From Christensenellaceae bacterium (lineage in GTDB: Bacteria; Bacillota; Clostridia; Christensenellales; Aristaeellaceae), in NCBI GenBank assembly GCA_012837835.1, contig DUQK01000046.1:1-34097 (forward strand): a stretch of DNA of 34,097 nt, given 5' to 3'. Under the pieces are notes generated by a model, which searched no databases, was not told the DNA's origin, and was given only the letters and a program-made list of their open reading frames with translations. The position numbers and the translations under genes are program-made. Below are positions 23,758 to 31,704 of this stretch, one piece after another. Every line of letters starts with the position of its first letter. The stretch's first letter is position 1.

Positions 23758-24540
23758 ATGGAACTGGGTTTAAATGGAAAAACAGCGGTAGTTACAGGCG
23801 GAAGCCGTGGCATAGGGCTTGAAACGGCACGGGCTTTCCTGCAAGAGGGTGCAAATGTTGCCTTTTGCGGGCGAAACCAAAAAGCGCTTGATGAAGCACT
23901 AGAAGCCTTATCCCCCTTAGGGGATGTACTTGCTATAAAGGCGGATGCCACCAGCCAAGAGGATATGGAGCGTTTTGCCCTTGAAACAGCTCAACATTTT
24001 GGGGGTATCCACTGCTGGGTTAACAATGTTGGCGCAAGCATAAAAAGAGCGGGCGAGCAATATACCCCTGATGAAATACGAAAAACTGTTGCTGTCTGCT
24101 TTGAATCCGCTGTGTATGGCTGCCAAACCGCTTTTAAATACATGAAGGACACTGGCGGAGCCATAGTAAATGTGTCTTCCCTAGCGGCGCGCTGCGGCAC
24201 GGCAGGGCGCAGCACTCTATACGGACCTCTTAAAGCGGCGGTTAGGGAACTAGCTGTAATGTTCGCTGCGGAATACGCAGCATATAATATCCGTGTAAAT
24301 ACGGTACTGCCGGGTTTTACCATGACCCCGACTGTGGAGCGTACCATTTCCCCAAAGGAGCTTGCATATAATGAAGAGGGCACACTATTGCGCCGTATGG
24401 CAAAGCCGGAGGAAATCGCTTGGTCTATAGTGTTTTTATGCTCTAACAAGGCGTCTTATATAACTGCTACTTCACTTGAGGTATCAGGCGGGCGCAGTGT
24501 TGTGCTTAACCCAGGCTTTTCATATGAGAAAGATATATGA
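23758..24540 (+). CDS. Short-chain dehydrogenase/reductase (SDR)
   Basis: 260 residues of the classical FabG-like type. The NAD(P)-binding motif is TGGSRGIG, followed by NNVG in place of NNAG, a catalytic Ser in VNVSSLAA and YGPLK (Tyr-x3-Lys). VNTVLPGFTMTP and a final SGGRSV complete the fold. Arg after the second beta strand (CGRN) suggests NADP(H) preference. It begins ten bases after livF with no promoter, so it should act on the imported compound, oxidising or reducing an alcohol/ketone. The substrate is not predictable. Confidence 0.9.
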   Translation: MELGLNGKTAVVTGGSRGIGLETARAFLQEGANVAFCGRNQKALDEALEALSPLGDVLAIKADATSQEDMERFALETAQHFGGIHCWVNNVGASIKRAGEQYTPDEIRKTVAVCFESAVYGCQTAFKYMKDTGGAIVNVSSLAARCGTAGRSTLYGPLKAAVRELAVMFAAEYAAYNIRVNTVLPGFTMTPTVERTISPKELAYNEEGTLLRRMAKPEEIAWSIVFLCSNKASYITATSLEVSGGRSVVLNPGFSYEKDI

Positions 24541-24655
24541 TATATTAAAGATATTAAAGCCAACGCCGCGGGTATGCATTGAATATGCAATAGGAAAACT
24601 TACATTACTTTAGTTATTTCTATGAAATATAACAAAAAGAAAAAGGAGGAAAAGC

Positions 24656-25666
24656 ATGAAAAAGGTGCTTAATAAACCGGAGAACTTTGTAGACGAAATG
24701 ATGGAGGGTATAATCGCCGCCTATGGGGACAGGGTCGGCTTGCTCGATGGAGATAAGCGTATACTGGTGTCCAAATACCCTGTTAAAGATGATAAAGTGG
24801 GCATAGTTACAGCCGGAGGCAGCGGTCATCTGCCTGTATTTTTAGGTTATGTAGGCGACGGGCTGTTGGACGGCTGCGCTGTTGGCAATGTGTTTGCATC
24901 TCCCTCTGCCCAAAAGATGGCAGACATGATTAAGGCATGCGATAGGGGCAGGGGAGTATTATGCCTATACGGCAACTACGGCGGCGACAACATGAACTTT
25001 GATATGGCATGTGAAATGGTGGAAATGGAAGACGATATTGAAACCATGACAGTGCGTGTTAAAGATGACGTGGCTTCCGCCCCTAAAGAAAATAAGGACA
25101 AGCGCCGCGGTGTTGCAGGCATGGTATATGCCTTTAAGGTAGCGGGTGCAGCTGCCAAGGAAGGCAGGGATTTAAAGGGCGTTGCCGCTGCAGCGCAAAA
25201 GGCGCTTGATAATATCCGTACTATGGGTGTGGCGCTGTCCCCCTGCATAGTGCCAGAAGTTGGCAAACCCACTTTCAGTATAGAGGAAAACGAGATTGAA
25301 ATCGGCATGGGTATACACGGCGAACCGGGTATAGAGGTGCGGGAAATGATGACGGCTGATGACATAGCCGACCTGCTGCTTGAAAAGATTTTAGACGATA
25401 TGCCTGTTAACAAAGGGGACAGGGTATCGGTAATGGTAAACGGTCTTGGCGCTACGCCCAAGGAAGAGCTGCTTATTGTATATCGCCGCTTAGCGCAGGT
25501 ACTTACAGAAAAGGGTGTGGAACTTGTTATGCCTCATATTGGAGAGTATGCTACTTCCATGGAAATGGCGGGTCTATCTGTAACGGTTATGCTACTTGAC
25601 GAAGAACTGGAAAAGCTAATGCGCGCGCCGGCTACTTCTCCCTTCTATACCAATGAAAACATCTGA
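24656..25666 (+). CDS. DhaK-like kinase substrate-binding subunit
   Basis: 336 residues. The DhaK landmarks are present: GGSGHLPVFLGY with His58, NYGGDNMNF with Asp111, and GMGIHGEPGIEVRE with His221, the residue that in DhaK forms the covalent hemiaminal with dihydroxyacetone. The GHLP variant (GHEP in E. coli DhaK) suggests a different ketose-like substrate; relatives act on erythrulose or similar compounds. AAAAGGAGG precedes the ATG. A 115-base gap separates it from the SDR gene without a clear terminator, so it is probably cotranscribed. It works with the DhaL-like partner next door. Confidence 0.87.
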   Translation: MKKVLNKPENFVDEMMEGIIAAYGDRVGLLDGDKRILVSKYPVKDDKVGIVTAGGSGHLPVFLGYVGDGLLDGCAVGNVFASPSAQKMADMIKACDRGRGVLCLYGNYGGDNMNFDMACEMVEMEDDIETMTVRVKDDVASAPKENKDKRRGVAGMVYAFKVAGAAAKEGRDLKGVAAAAQKALDNIRTMGVALSPCIVPEVGKPTFSIEENEIEIGMGIHGEPGIEVREMMTADDIADLLLEKILDDMPVNKGDRVSVMVNGLGATPKEELLIVYRRLAQVLTEKGVELVMPHIGEYATSMEMAGLSVTVMLLDEELEKLMRAPATSPFYTNENI

Positions 25667-25676
25667 GGAGAAAAAC

Positions 25677-26300
25677 ATGGTAAATGCTGATAGCCTGCGC
25701 CGCGGTATGCGGGAAATTGCCGATATAATGGCAGAAAACAGGCAGTATTTAATTGAACTGGACCAGCGCAATGGCGATGGAGATCTAGGCATCTCTATGG
25801 CGGAAGGTTATGCCGCTGCAGCAGAAGCGCTAGATAAAAGCGATGAAAAAGACCTAGGGAAGCTTATGATGGCTAGTGGCAAAGCTTTTAATGAGGCTGC
25901 GCCTTCATCTCTAGGCACTATAACCTCTATGGGCATGATGGGCATGGCAAGGACGCTAAGAGGTAATGAAAATGCGGACGTTGCCCTGCTTGCCGAGGCG
26001 TTTGAGGCAGGCATAAACAGGATTATGGAAAGAGCCGGCTCAAAGCCCGGAGAAAAGACTATTCTTGATGCCTTATATCCCGCCGCCAAAGCCATGGCAG
26101 CCCATGCAGAGGAAGGTCTTCTGCCCGCACTTGAAGCCGCTTCTATAGCTGCCGAAGAGGGTTCTGAGAGCACCGCCAACATGAAAGCTGTACACGGCAG
26201 AGCCGCCTACTATGGCGATAAAACCATAGGATTAATTGATGGCGGAGCAGAGGCGGGGCGACTAATGTTTTTGGCTTTGTATAAAGCAGCGAAAAAATAG
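25677..26300 (+). CDS. DhaL-like kinase ADP/ATP-binding subunit
   Basis: 207 residues from the ATG at 25677, which is six bases after GAGGAG; an ATG at 25653 lies inside dhaK and lacks a site. The Mg-binding motif is DQRNGDGDLGISM, with Asp29, Asp34 and Asp36 kept and Leu37 where E. coli DhaL has His. EAAPSSLGT, GSKPGEKTILDAL and a final GRAAYYGDKTIG are typical. In PTS systems DhaL is rephosphorylated by DhaM; no DhaM is present in this window, so it may use free ATP. The hairpin array begins on the next base after the stop. Confidence 0.87.
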   Translation: MVNADSLRRGMREIADIMAENRQYLIELDQRNGDGDLGISMAEGYAAAAEALDKSDEKDLGKLMMASGKAFNEAAPSSLGTITSMGMMGMARTLRGNENADVALLAEAFEAGINRIMERAGSKPGEKTILDALYPAAKAMAAHAEEGLLPALEAASIAAEEGSESTANMKAVHGRAAYYGDKTIGLIDGGAEAGRLMFLALYKAAKK

Positions 26301-26610
26301 TTCCGAAAGGTGTCTTGCGACACCTTCCGGGGGTCAAAAGGCGTCGTTTGACGCCTTTTGATAGACTCGTTTTTCTGTGCACAGCCTATCGGCTACACTG
26401 GAAAATTGAAGGAAAGCATTGCTACGCAATGCGCCCCGCCCAGCAAAGCCGTGCGATACGATTTAATATGGTAGCTTTGCTCCCATGCCCCCAAGTAATA
26501 GTAGCTAGTATTGCTATTGTTGCTTGGGTTTTTTCCTGGGAATTTGGGGGACACCTCCATACCCCCGTTGGGTTTATACCGTAGTTTGCGTGTTGTGTAG
26601 TTGCAGTTGA
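26301..26610 (+). repeat. Hairpin-array repeat, copy B
   Basis: Starts directly after the DhaL stop. The first hairpin (26303-26330) has the same 12-bp arm and TTGC loop as copy A at 74-101 with one changed base. The second (26334-26361) is a perfect 12-bp stem, TCAAAAGGCGTC with loop GTTT, unique to this copy. The later blocks (cagcctat.ggctacact, tgcccccaagtaa, tttgggggacac.tccataccccc) match copy A in order. No gene inside; a reading frame at 26315-26584 only follows the repeat. Confidence 0.8.
26334..26361 (+). terminator. Hairpin after dhaL, possible terminator or mRNA stabiliser
   Basis: A perfect 12-bp stem-loop (TCAAAAGGCGTC / GACGCCTTTTGA, loop GTTT). The T-rich arm is within the stem and no T-run follows, so it is more likely a stability element than an intrinsic terminator. 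Confidence 0.45.
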
Positions 26611-26748
26611 CGATTCAGATAATAAACAGTATATTAAAGCTCAAGTTCGGCAATGAAAGGGGCTTTTATGTACGGTATTTTTACAAAAAACGCTTGTGTT
26701 AAGCTCTATGTGCTTCATAGCGTAATGAAGTCCTTTTTTTTATTCAAT

Positions 26749-26903
26749 ACTTATCTCAGCCTAAATCAGCTTTATCTTGTGCGCCTTTTCCGATTTGTCT
26801 TTGCTTTGTTAAGGCGCTATAGCGCCGCTATGTTTCCTTCGCCAAGCTTCGCCAAATCAAAAAATTCGCTACAATCTATGCGCTGTTTTAAACTGAGATA
26901 AGT
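26749..26903. repeat. 155-bp palindromic element, copy 1 (MITE-like)
   Basis: Perfect 11-bp terminal inverted repeats ACTTATCTCAG / CTGAGATAAGT. The interior folds back on itself (GATTTGTCTTTG pairs near CAAATC, apex around ATAGC-GCC-GCTAT). It is exactly 155 bp like copies 2 and 3 and lies in the same orientation. The element has no coding capacity; the frame at 26653-26901 is incidental. It lies just upstream of the MATE gene, so it may carry or interrupt its promoter. Confidence 0.85.
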
Positions 26904-26938
26904 GTAAGCAACTATAAGGAGCGGTAATAGGTATATAT

Positions 26939-28291
26939 ATGAAAGCAGATAATTTAATTTTAGATTTACGCCCTCATATATCAAAGGTATGGAAGCTTAG
27001 CATACCTGCCATACTAACGCAGATAACCACCGTTGCCATGCAGTATATAGATTCTGCAATGGTAGGCAGGCTGGGTGCAAACGCATCTGCGTCTATAGGT
27101 TTGGTATCTACAACTACTTGGCTTATGAGCGGCGTAAGCAACGCTGTTGTGGTGGGTTTTTCCGTGCAGGTGGCGCAGTATATAGGCGCAAAAGAAGCGC
27201 CGAATGCTAGGCGCGTTGTAAAGCACGGGTTTATTACCGCGTTTATTATATCATTACTGCTTATGCTGCTTGGGGTTGCAATTTCTAATCATCTGCCCCG
27301 CCTTCTGGGTGGGGATAAAGCGCTATGGAAGGATTCAAGCGCATATTTTTTTATGTTTGCCATAACAATGCCTTTTATGGTGATGAACAGAATGGCAGCG
27401 AGTTTCCTACAAAGCGCGGGCAATATGGTGGTGCCCAGTATGTTAAACGCCCTTATGTGTGTGCTTGATGTTATATTCAACGCAATATTTATCCCTAAAT
27501 ACGGCGTACTGGGCGCTGGTATAGGTACAAGCCTTGCGGTTGTTGTAATATGCTTTGTGGAAATGTGGTTCTGCTGTTTCCGCTATGAACCGCTGCGCCT
27601 TAACCGCAAAGAAAGCTGTCCGTTTGATGGGGGCGTTCTTAAGCGCGCGCTTAAAATCGGCGTGCCTGTGGGGGCGGAATCTATGGCGTTATCCGGCGCA
27701 CAGGTGGTGTCAACTACTATTATTGCGCCGCTAGGCGCGGTTTCAATAGCAGCGCATTCCCTTGCCATTACTGCGGAAAGCCTTTGCTTTATGCCGGGCT
27801 TTGGTATTTCTACCGCCGCTATGACGCTTGTGGGGCAGAGCGTAGGCGCAAAAGATTATCCCTTGGCACGGCGCTATGGCTATATAACCGTAGCTTTCGG
27901 CAGCGCAGTTATGGCGTTTACGGGAATTATTATGTACATTTTCTGTCCCTATGTGTTTAGAATGCTAACGCCGGTTAAAGATGTGCAAGTTGTGGCTGTG
28001 CAGATATTGCGTATTGGTTTAATTGCAGAGCCCCTTTACGGCGCAGCTATGGTATCTTCCGGTGCATTGCGAGGCGCTGCGGATACACTTGTGCCAAGCA
28101 TGCTTAACCTTTTCAGCATGTGGGTAGTGCGCCTTGGCCTTGCCTTAACACTTGTGCCAATATATGGCATACACGGCATGTGGATAGCAATGGCAATAGA
28201 GCTTTGCGTACGTGGCATACTTATGCTTACAAGATTAATTCGCTCTAAACATATGCGAGTGGATTTGCCTGAGGGGAATAATAAAGGGTGA
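26939..28291 (+). CDS. MATE family efflux transporter
   Basis: 450 residues with about twelve membrane spans in two halves. The first half opens with WKLSIPAILTQITTVAMQYIDSAMVGRLGANASASIGL, the usual MATE start; the second half opens at KRALKIGVPVGAESMALSGAQVVSTTIIAPLG. These exporters use Na+ or H+ gradients to expel cationic drugs or metabolites from the cytosol. An AAGGAG lies about 18 bases upstream of the ATG, further than ideal, and no other start fits better. The gene is bracketed by copies 1 and 2 of the 155-bp element. GC-rich third positions resemble the liv locus rather than its right-hand neighbours. Confidence 0.9.
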   Translation: MKADNLILDLRPHISKVWKLSIPAILTQITTVAMQYIDSAMVGRLGANASASIGLVSTTTWLMSGVSNAVVVGFSVQVAQYIGAKEAPNARRVVKHGFITAFIISLLLMLLGVAISNHLPRLLGGDKALWKDSSAYFFMFAITMPFMVMNRMAASFLQSAGNMVVPSMLNALMCVLDVIFNAIFIPKYGVLGAGIGTSLAVVVICFVEMWFCCFRYEPLRLNRKESCPFDGGVLKRALKIGVPVGAESMALSGAQVVSTTIIAPLGAVSIAAHSLAITAESLCFMPGFGISTAAMTLVGQSVGAKDYPLARRYGYITVAFGSAVMAFTGIIMYIFCPYVFRMLTPVKDVQVVAVQILRIGLIAEPLYGAAMVSSGALRGAADTLVPSMLNLFSMWVVRLGLALTLVPIYGIHGMWIAMAIELCVRGILMLTRLIRSKHMRVDLPEGNNKG

Positions 28292-28341
28292 AGTAGCTAT
28301 TTGTGTATAAGTAATGGAACTATTGAAAAAAACATACTGAT

Positions 28342-28496
28342 ACTAATCTCAGCCTAAATCAGCTTTATATTGCGTACCTTTTCCGATTTGTCTTTGTTTT
28401 GCTCAGTCAACATAGCGCCACTATGTTTCCTTCACAAAGCTTCGTCAAATCAAAAAAATCGCCACAATCTATGCGTTGCTTTAAACTGAAATAAGT
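28342..28496. repeat. 155-bp palindromic element, copy 2 (MITE-like)
   Basis: Terminal repeats ACTAATCTCAG / CTGAAATAAGT with two mismatches. TA flanks both ends (28341-28342 and 28496-28497). Same orientation and length as the other copies. Confidence 0.85.
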
Positions 28497-28521
28497 ATGA
28501 AAAAGAGATTGTTATGATAAT

Positions 28522-28567
28522 ATGTTTTAACTTAAAACATTGACTTTTAACTTATAAAAAGTTAAAA
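28522..28567. promoter_or_regulatory. Paired operators of the AbiE-like toxin-antitoxin promoter
   Basis: ATGTTTTAA-C-TTAAAACAT at 28522-28540 is a perfect 9-1-9 palindrome just before the -35 box. TTTTAACTT-ATAAA-AAGTTAAAA at 28545-28567 is a perfect 9-5-9 inverted repeat that fills the spacer between -35 and -10. Both use the TTTTAACTT half-site, and GTTAAAA recurs at 28581-28587. AbiEi antitoxins repress their own promoter through such repeats. Confidence 0.75.
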
Positions 28568-28568
28568 T
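28540..28568 (+). promoter_or_regulatory. Promoter of the AbiE-like pair
   Basis: TTGACT (28540-28545), 17-bp spacer, TAAAAT (28563-28568). The spacer is occupied by the inverted repeat above. Confidence 0.75.
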
Positions 28569-28662
28569 GAACAAAGCAGAGTTAAAAGGAGTGTGAACAT
28601 AAATACTTACAAACATCTTTGGAATATCGATAGAGTATAAGGAATGGAATAAGGAGCATTCT

Positions 28663-29535
28663 TTGCCAATATATATTGCGGAAAGCTATGTTTTTAAGTC
28701 TGCATTCATAGATAAGCAGAAATTCATTATGCTGAAAGTGAAAGATGAACTTGCAACACTTCCTGCACTAAAAAAACATATAACTAGAATCAAGGAAATT
28801 GAGAATGTTCCGGTGGTTTTAGTATTGCCAAGCATTTCTTTTTACAGGAGGAAAAGTTTAATCGAGAATAGGATACCGTTTATAACAGACAAGCAAGTGT
28901 ATTTGCCCTTTATGGGAACATTTTTAATGGAACAAAAAGAGCCCTCAAAAAAAATTGAAAAATTTATGTTTTCAACGCAACAATTAGTTTTGCTATATAT
29001 ATACAATGGAGAGAAAAAATTATATATGGCTGAAGCGACAAAAAAACTTCCATTCACTGCAATGACTATAAGCAGAGCTGTAAAACAGTTAGAGGAAGTA
29101 GGTTTATTTAATGTAACAAAAGACGGTGTATATAAAGTAATTGAAGCAAAATATAAAGGTTTGGAATTATTTGAAAATTTGGAAAATTATTTGTCAAGTC
29201 CGGTTCGCGCATTCGGATATTTGGAAAAAACAAATTTAACAGATGATATGGTAATTGCAGGGGAAACGGCGTTATCAGAAAAGACAATGTTAAACCCTAG
29301 CAGAGTAGAAACATATGCAGTCTATCACAATCAAATTGATAAAAAGCTACTGACGAAAGAACTGGTTGACCCTGATAAGCAAGTATGCCTTGAACTGTGG
29401 GAATATAACCCAAAACAGTTTTCAAATGGACATGCAGCAGATACCCTATCAGTTGCATTATCGCTTATGGATAATAAAGATGAAAGAATAGAAGAAGCAA
29501 TACAAACATTGCTTGAAAGTGAGTTAGGAAAATAA
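28663..29535 (+). CDS. AbiEi-like antitoxin/transcriptional repressor
   Basis: 290 residues from a TTG with AAGGAG six bases upstream. Residues about 115-165 form a winged helix-turn-helix (YMAEATKKLPFTAMTISRAVKQLEEVGLF); the C-terminal part binds or controls the partner toxin in this type IV system. The N-terminal VVLVLPSISFYRRKSLIENRIPFIT resembles related predicted regulators. The frame is open further upstream to a TAA at 28600, giving plausible protein (NIFGISIEYKEWNKEHSL) without a normal start codon; a GTG at 28593 with AGGAG encodes MNINTYKHL in the other frame. A one-base shift near 28617 would join them. So the real N-terminus may be longer and broken. It lies just upstream of the nucleotidyltransferase. 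Confidence 0.72.
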   Translation: MPIYIAESYVFKSAFIDKQKFIMLKVKDELATLPALKKHITRIKEIENVPVVLVLPSISFYRRKSLIENRIPFITDKQVYLPFMGTFLMEQKEPSKKIEKFMFSTQQLVLLYIYNGEKKLYMAEATKKLPFTAMTISRAVKQLEEVGLFNVTKDGVYKVIEAKYKGLELFENLENYLSSPVRAFGYLEKTNLTDDMVIAGETALSEKTMLNPSRVETYAVYHNQIDKKLLTKELVDPDKQVCLELWEYNPKQFSNGHAADTLSVALSLMDNKDERIEEAIQTLLESELGK

Positions 29536-30297
29536 ATGGTTATAGGGCTTTCAAAATTCAAAGAAAAGTTTCGAGGATTGGAAAACCAGTATGTATTGAT
29601 TGGTGGTACAGCCTGCGACATTATTATGGAAAATGAGGAACTTCCTTTCCGTGCCACAAAAGATATTGATATTGTTTTGATTTTAGAATCAATAACGGTG
29701 GATTTCGTAAAGCGATTTTGGGAGTTTATTAAGGAAGGCGGCTATGAGTATAAAAACAAAAGCACCGGAAAAGCACAGTTTTATCGTTTCACATCTCCAA
29801 AAAGCAAAGAGTATCCGTATATGATAGAGATTTTTTCTAGGAATCCAGAATTTGTCATTCTTGATGAGGAAGCAGTGCTTACGCCTTTGCCAATAGATGA
29901 AGAAATATCAAGCCTGTCAGCAATACTTCTAAATGAAGCTTATTATGAGCTGCTGAAGGGTGGCAGAAAAATAATAGACGGTATCCCGGTGTTACAAGAA
30001 GTCTGCTTGATACCGTACAAAGCAAAGGCTTGGCTTGATTTAAGTGAACGAAAGGCAAGCGGACATTCTGTAGACAGCAAAAACATAAAAAAACATAAAA
30101 ATGACATTTTCAGACTTGCACAGTTGATTACAACAGATACAAGACAGATTCTCAGCGCCGAAATTAAAGAAGATATGAAATTGTTTTTAACTGCAATGGA
30201 AACTGAAGATGTCGATATGAAATCTTTAGGAATTCGAGGGATAACCAAGGACAAGATAATTGCGTTATTGTTTCAATGCTACGGAATAAAAGAATAA
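29536..30297 (+). CDS. AbiEii-like nucleotidyltransferase toxin
   Basis: 253 residues. The nucleotidyltransferase signature is YVLIGGTACDIIM (GG at 23-24) followed by RATKDIDIVLIL, with Asp43 and Asp45 as the expected metal-binding pair. The rest (a helical C-terminal half with KAKAWLDLSERKASG) is typical of AbiEii/JHP933-like proteins, where the Lys/Asp downstream completes the site. These toxins are thought to modify nucleic acids, for example tRNA, when the antitoxin is lost. The ATG begins immediately after the antitoxin stop, so the pair is coupled. There is no ribosome binding site but TTAGGAAAA within the preceding gene. Confidence 0.82.
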   Translation: MVIGLSKFKEKFRGLENQYVLIGGTACDIIMENEELPFRATKDIDIVLILESITVDFVKRFWEFIKEGGYEYKNKSTGKAQFYRFTSPKSKEYPYMIEIFSRNPEFVILDEEAVLTPLPIDEEISSLSAILLNEAYYELLKGGRKIIDGIPVLQEVCLIPYKAKAWLDLSERKASGHSVDSKNIKKHKNDIFRLAQLITTDTRQILSAEIKEDMKLFLTAMETEDVDMKSLGIRGITKDKIIALLFQCYGIKE

Positions 30298-30415
30298 ATA
30301 TTTTAATGAAATATAAGCAGGTTGTATGAAATTATCGATTTTAGTGATATAGTTTTTATTGTAAGGAAGAACATGTGGCTTTATGTATAAAAACACAAAT
30401 TAACAGGAGGTAATT

Positions 30416-31204
30416 ATGGGTTATAAAAACAACAAAACAGGTTATCGCGATGGTTTGCTGGAAAGCCGCGCGGTTATAGAGCCGGGCAGGTATGCAATTA
30501 TCCCTCATGACGGTTTAGTCCGCAATTCAATACCGGGGTTTGAAAATGTAAATATCACTATACTTGCTTCTCCAAGGCTTGGGGCTTCTTTTTCGGATTT
30601 CATCTGTGAATTTTTAGAGGGCGGTAAAAATGAGCAGGGCTTTGGCGGAGAGGGGATAGAATCCTTTGTTTATGTAATATCAGGCAAATTGGAATTAAGC
30701 GACGGTTCTAATACATATATCCTAGAAAGTGGCGGCTACGCTTACTTTCCGGCAGGCGAACTTATGTATTTTAGTAATGCCCAAATCGGCATTACGGAAG
30801 CGTTTTTATATCAAAGGCAATACAATGCTATTGATGGACACAAAGCGTACAGAGTGGTTGGCAATATAAAAGATTTAACTCCCATAAATTATGAGGGCAT
30901 GTCTGATGTTCTTTTGTGGGATTTTCTGCCTACTGATGATTTGGGTTTTGATATGAACATGCATATACTTTCGTTTCAGCCGGGAGCTTCGCATGGCTAT
31001 GTAGAAACGCATTATCAGGAGCATGGCGCCTATGTGCTTTCGGGCAAGGGTATGTATAACCTAAATAACAATTGGTACCCTGTAGAAAAGGGAGATTATA
31101 TCTTTATGGGAGCTTACTGCCCTCAATGCGCCTACGCTGTAGGGCGCAATGAGCCGTTTGCGTATATCTATTCTAAGGATTCTAACAGGCATCCAGGGGT
31201 ATAA
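30416..31204 (+). CDS. allE: (S)-ureidoglycine aminohydrolase
   Basis: 262 residues, the usual length. It is a double cupin with close resemblance to E. coli All[21 protein letters not shown] start, [16 protein letters not shown] and the metal site [19 protein letters not shown]. Glu197, His199, His203 and Gln237 stand at the Mn-binding positions. The enzyme releases ammonia from (S)-ureidoglycine to give (S)-ureidoglycolate in purine/allantoin breakdown. No other allantoin genes are in the window, so its partners must lie elsewhere. AGGAGG precedes the ATG. A small membrane-protein gene follows after 12 bases. Confidence 0.93.
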   Translation: MGYKNNKTGYRDGLLESRAVIEPGRYAIIPHDGLVRNSIPGFENVNITILASPRLGASFSDFICEFLEGGKNEQGFGGEGIESFVYVISGKLELSDGSNTYILESGGYAYFPAGELMYFSNAQIGITEAFLYQRQYNAIDGHKAYRVVGNIKDLTPINYEGMSDVLLWDFLPTDDLGFDMNMHILSFQPGASHGYVETHYQEHGAYVLSGKGMYNLNNNWYPVEKGDYIFMGAYCPQCAYAVGRNEPFAYIYSKDSNRHPGV

Positions 31205-31216
31205 AAGAGGTTTTGT

Positions 31217-31621
31217 ATGAATAATAATATTGCTATGATACTGCTTATATTTGGACTGATTGTAATTATCCCAACTACCATTGTAGCTATTGTAATTTCA
31301 ACCGTTAGGCGCAATCGCAATAAAAAGAAAAAGCTGTATTCAGGAATTACCAAGGGAAGGATAGATAGAATTCAACATAAAGGCTTAGATTGCCCGGATA
31401 TTGTTTATGTTAGCTATAATGTAAATGGCGTTGAATATAGTATAAAGGAAACCCTTAAGCTTAAAAGCGAAGCTATAAAACTTGGTGGTATTCCTATTGG
31501 GCAAAGAAAAACCTATAAACTTGGGAAAATTTCAGAGGGAGATTATGTAACCGTTCAATATGATGAGGCAAATCCCCAAAACGCAATCATTACTGATAAT
31601 GATGGTATAATTAATGCGTAA
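31217..31621 (+). CDS. Small membrane protein, DUF3592-like
   Basis: 134 residues. One hydrophobic span at about 5-28 (IAMILLIFGLIVIIPTTIVAIVI) is followed by a basic stretch (RRNRNKKKK), so the rest should be cytosolic. The C-terminal domain (VSYNVNGVEYSIKETLKLKSE, then GDYVTVQYDEANPQNAII) has the pattern of DUF3592-type beta domains. GAGGTTTTGT precedes the ATG. It begins 12 bases after allE and may be cotranscribed. Function unknown. Confidence 0.7.
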   Translation: MNNNIAMILLIFGLIVIIPTTIVAIVISTVRRNRNKKKKLYSGITKGRIDRIQHKGLDCPDIVYVSYNVNGVEYSIKETLKLKSEAIKLGGIPIGQRKTYKLGKISEGDYVTVQYDEANPQNAIITDNDGIINA

Positions 31622-31704
31622 ACGATAAGAGAAGGGTTTAGTAGTTTTGAATGTGATTATTATTTTACATACGGATTGAAACCATTATTTTTTAGGGAGA
31701 GTTT

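Noticed and set aside
26653-26901. An 82-residue plus-strand reading frame
   Set aside because: Most of it runs through copy 1 of the 155-bp palindromic element; the other copies do not keep the frame.
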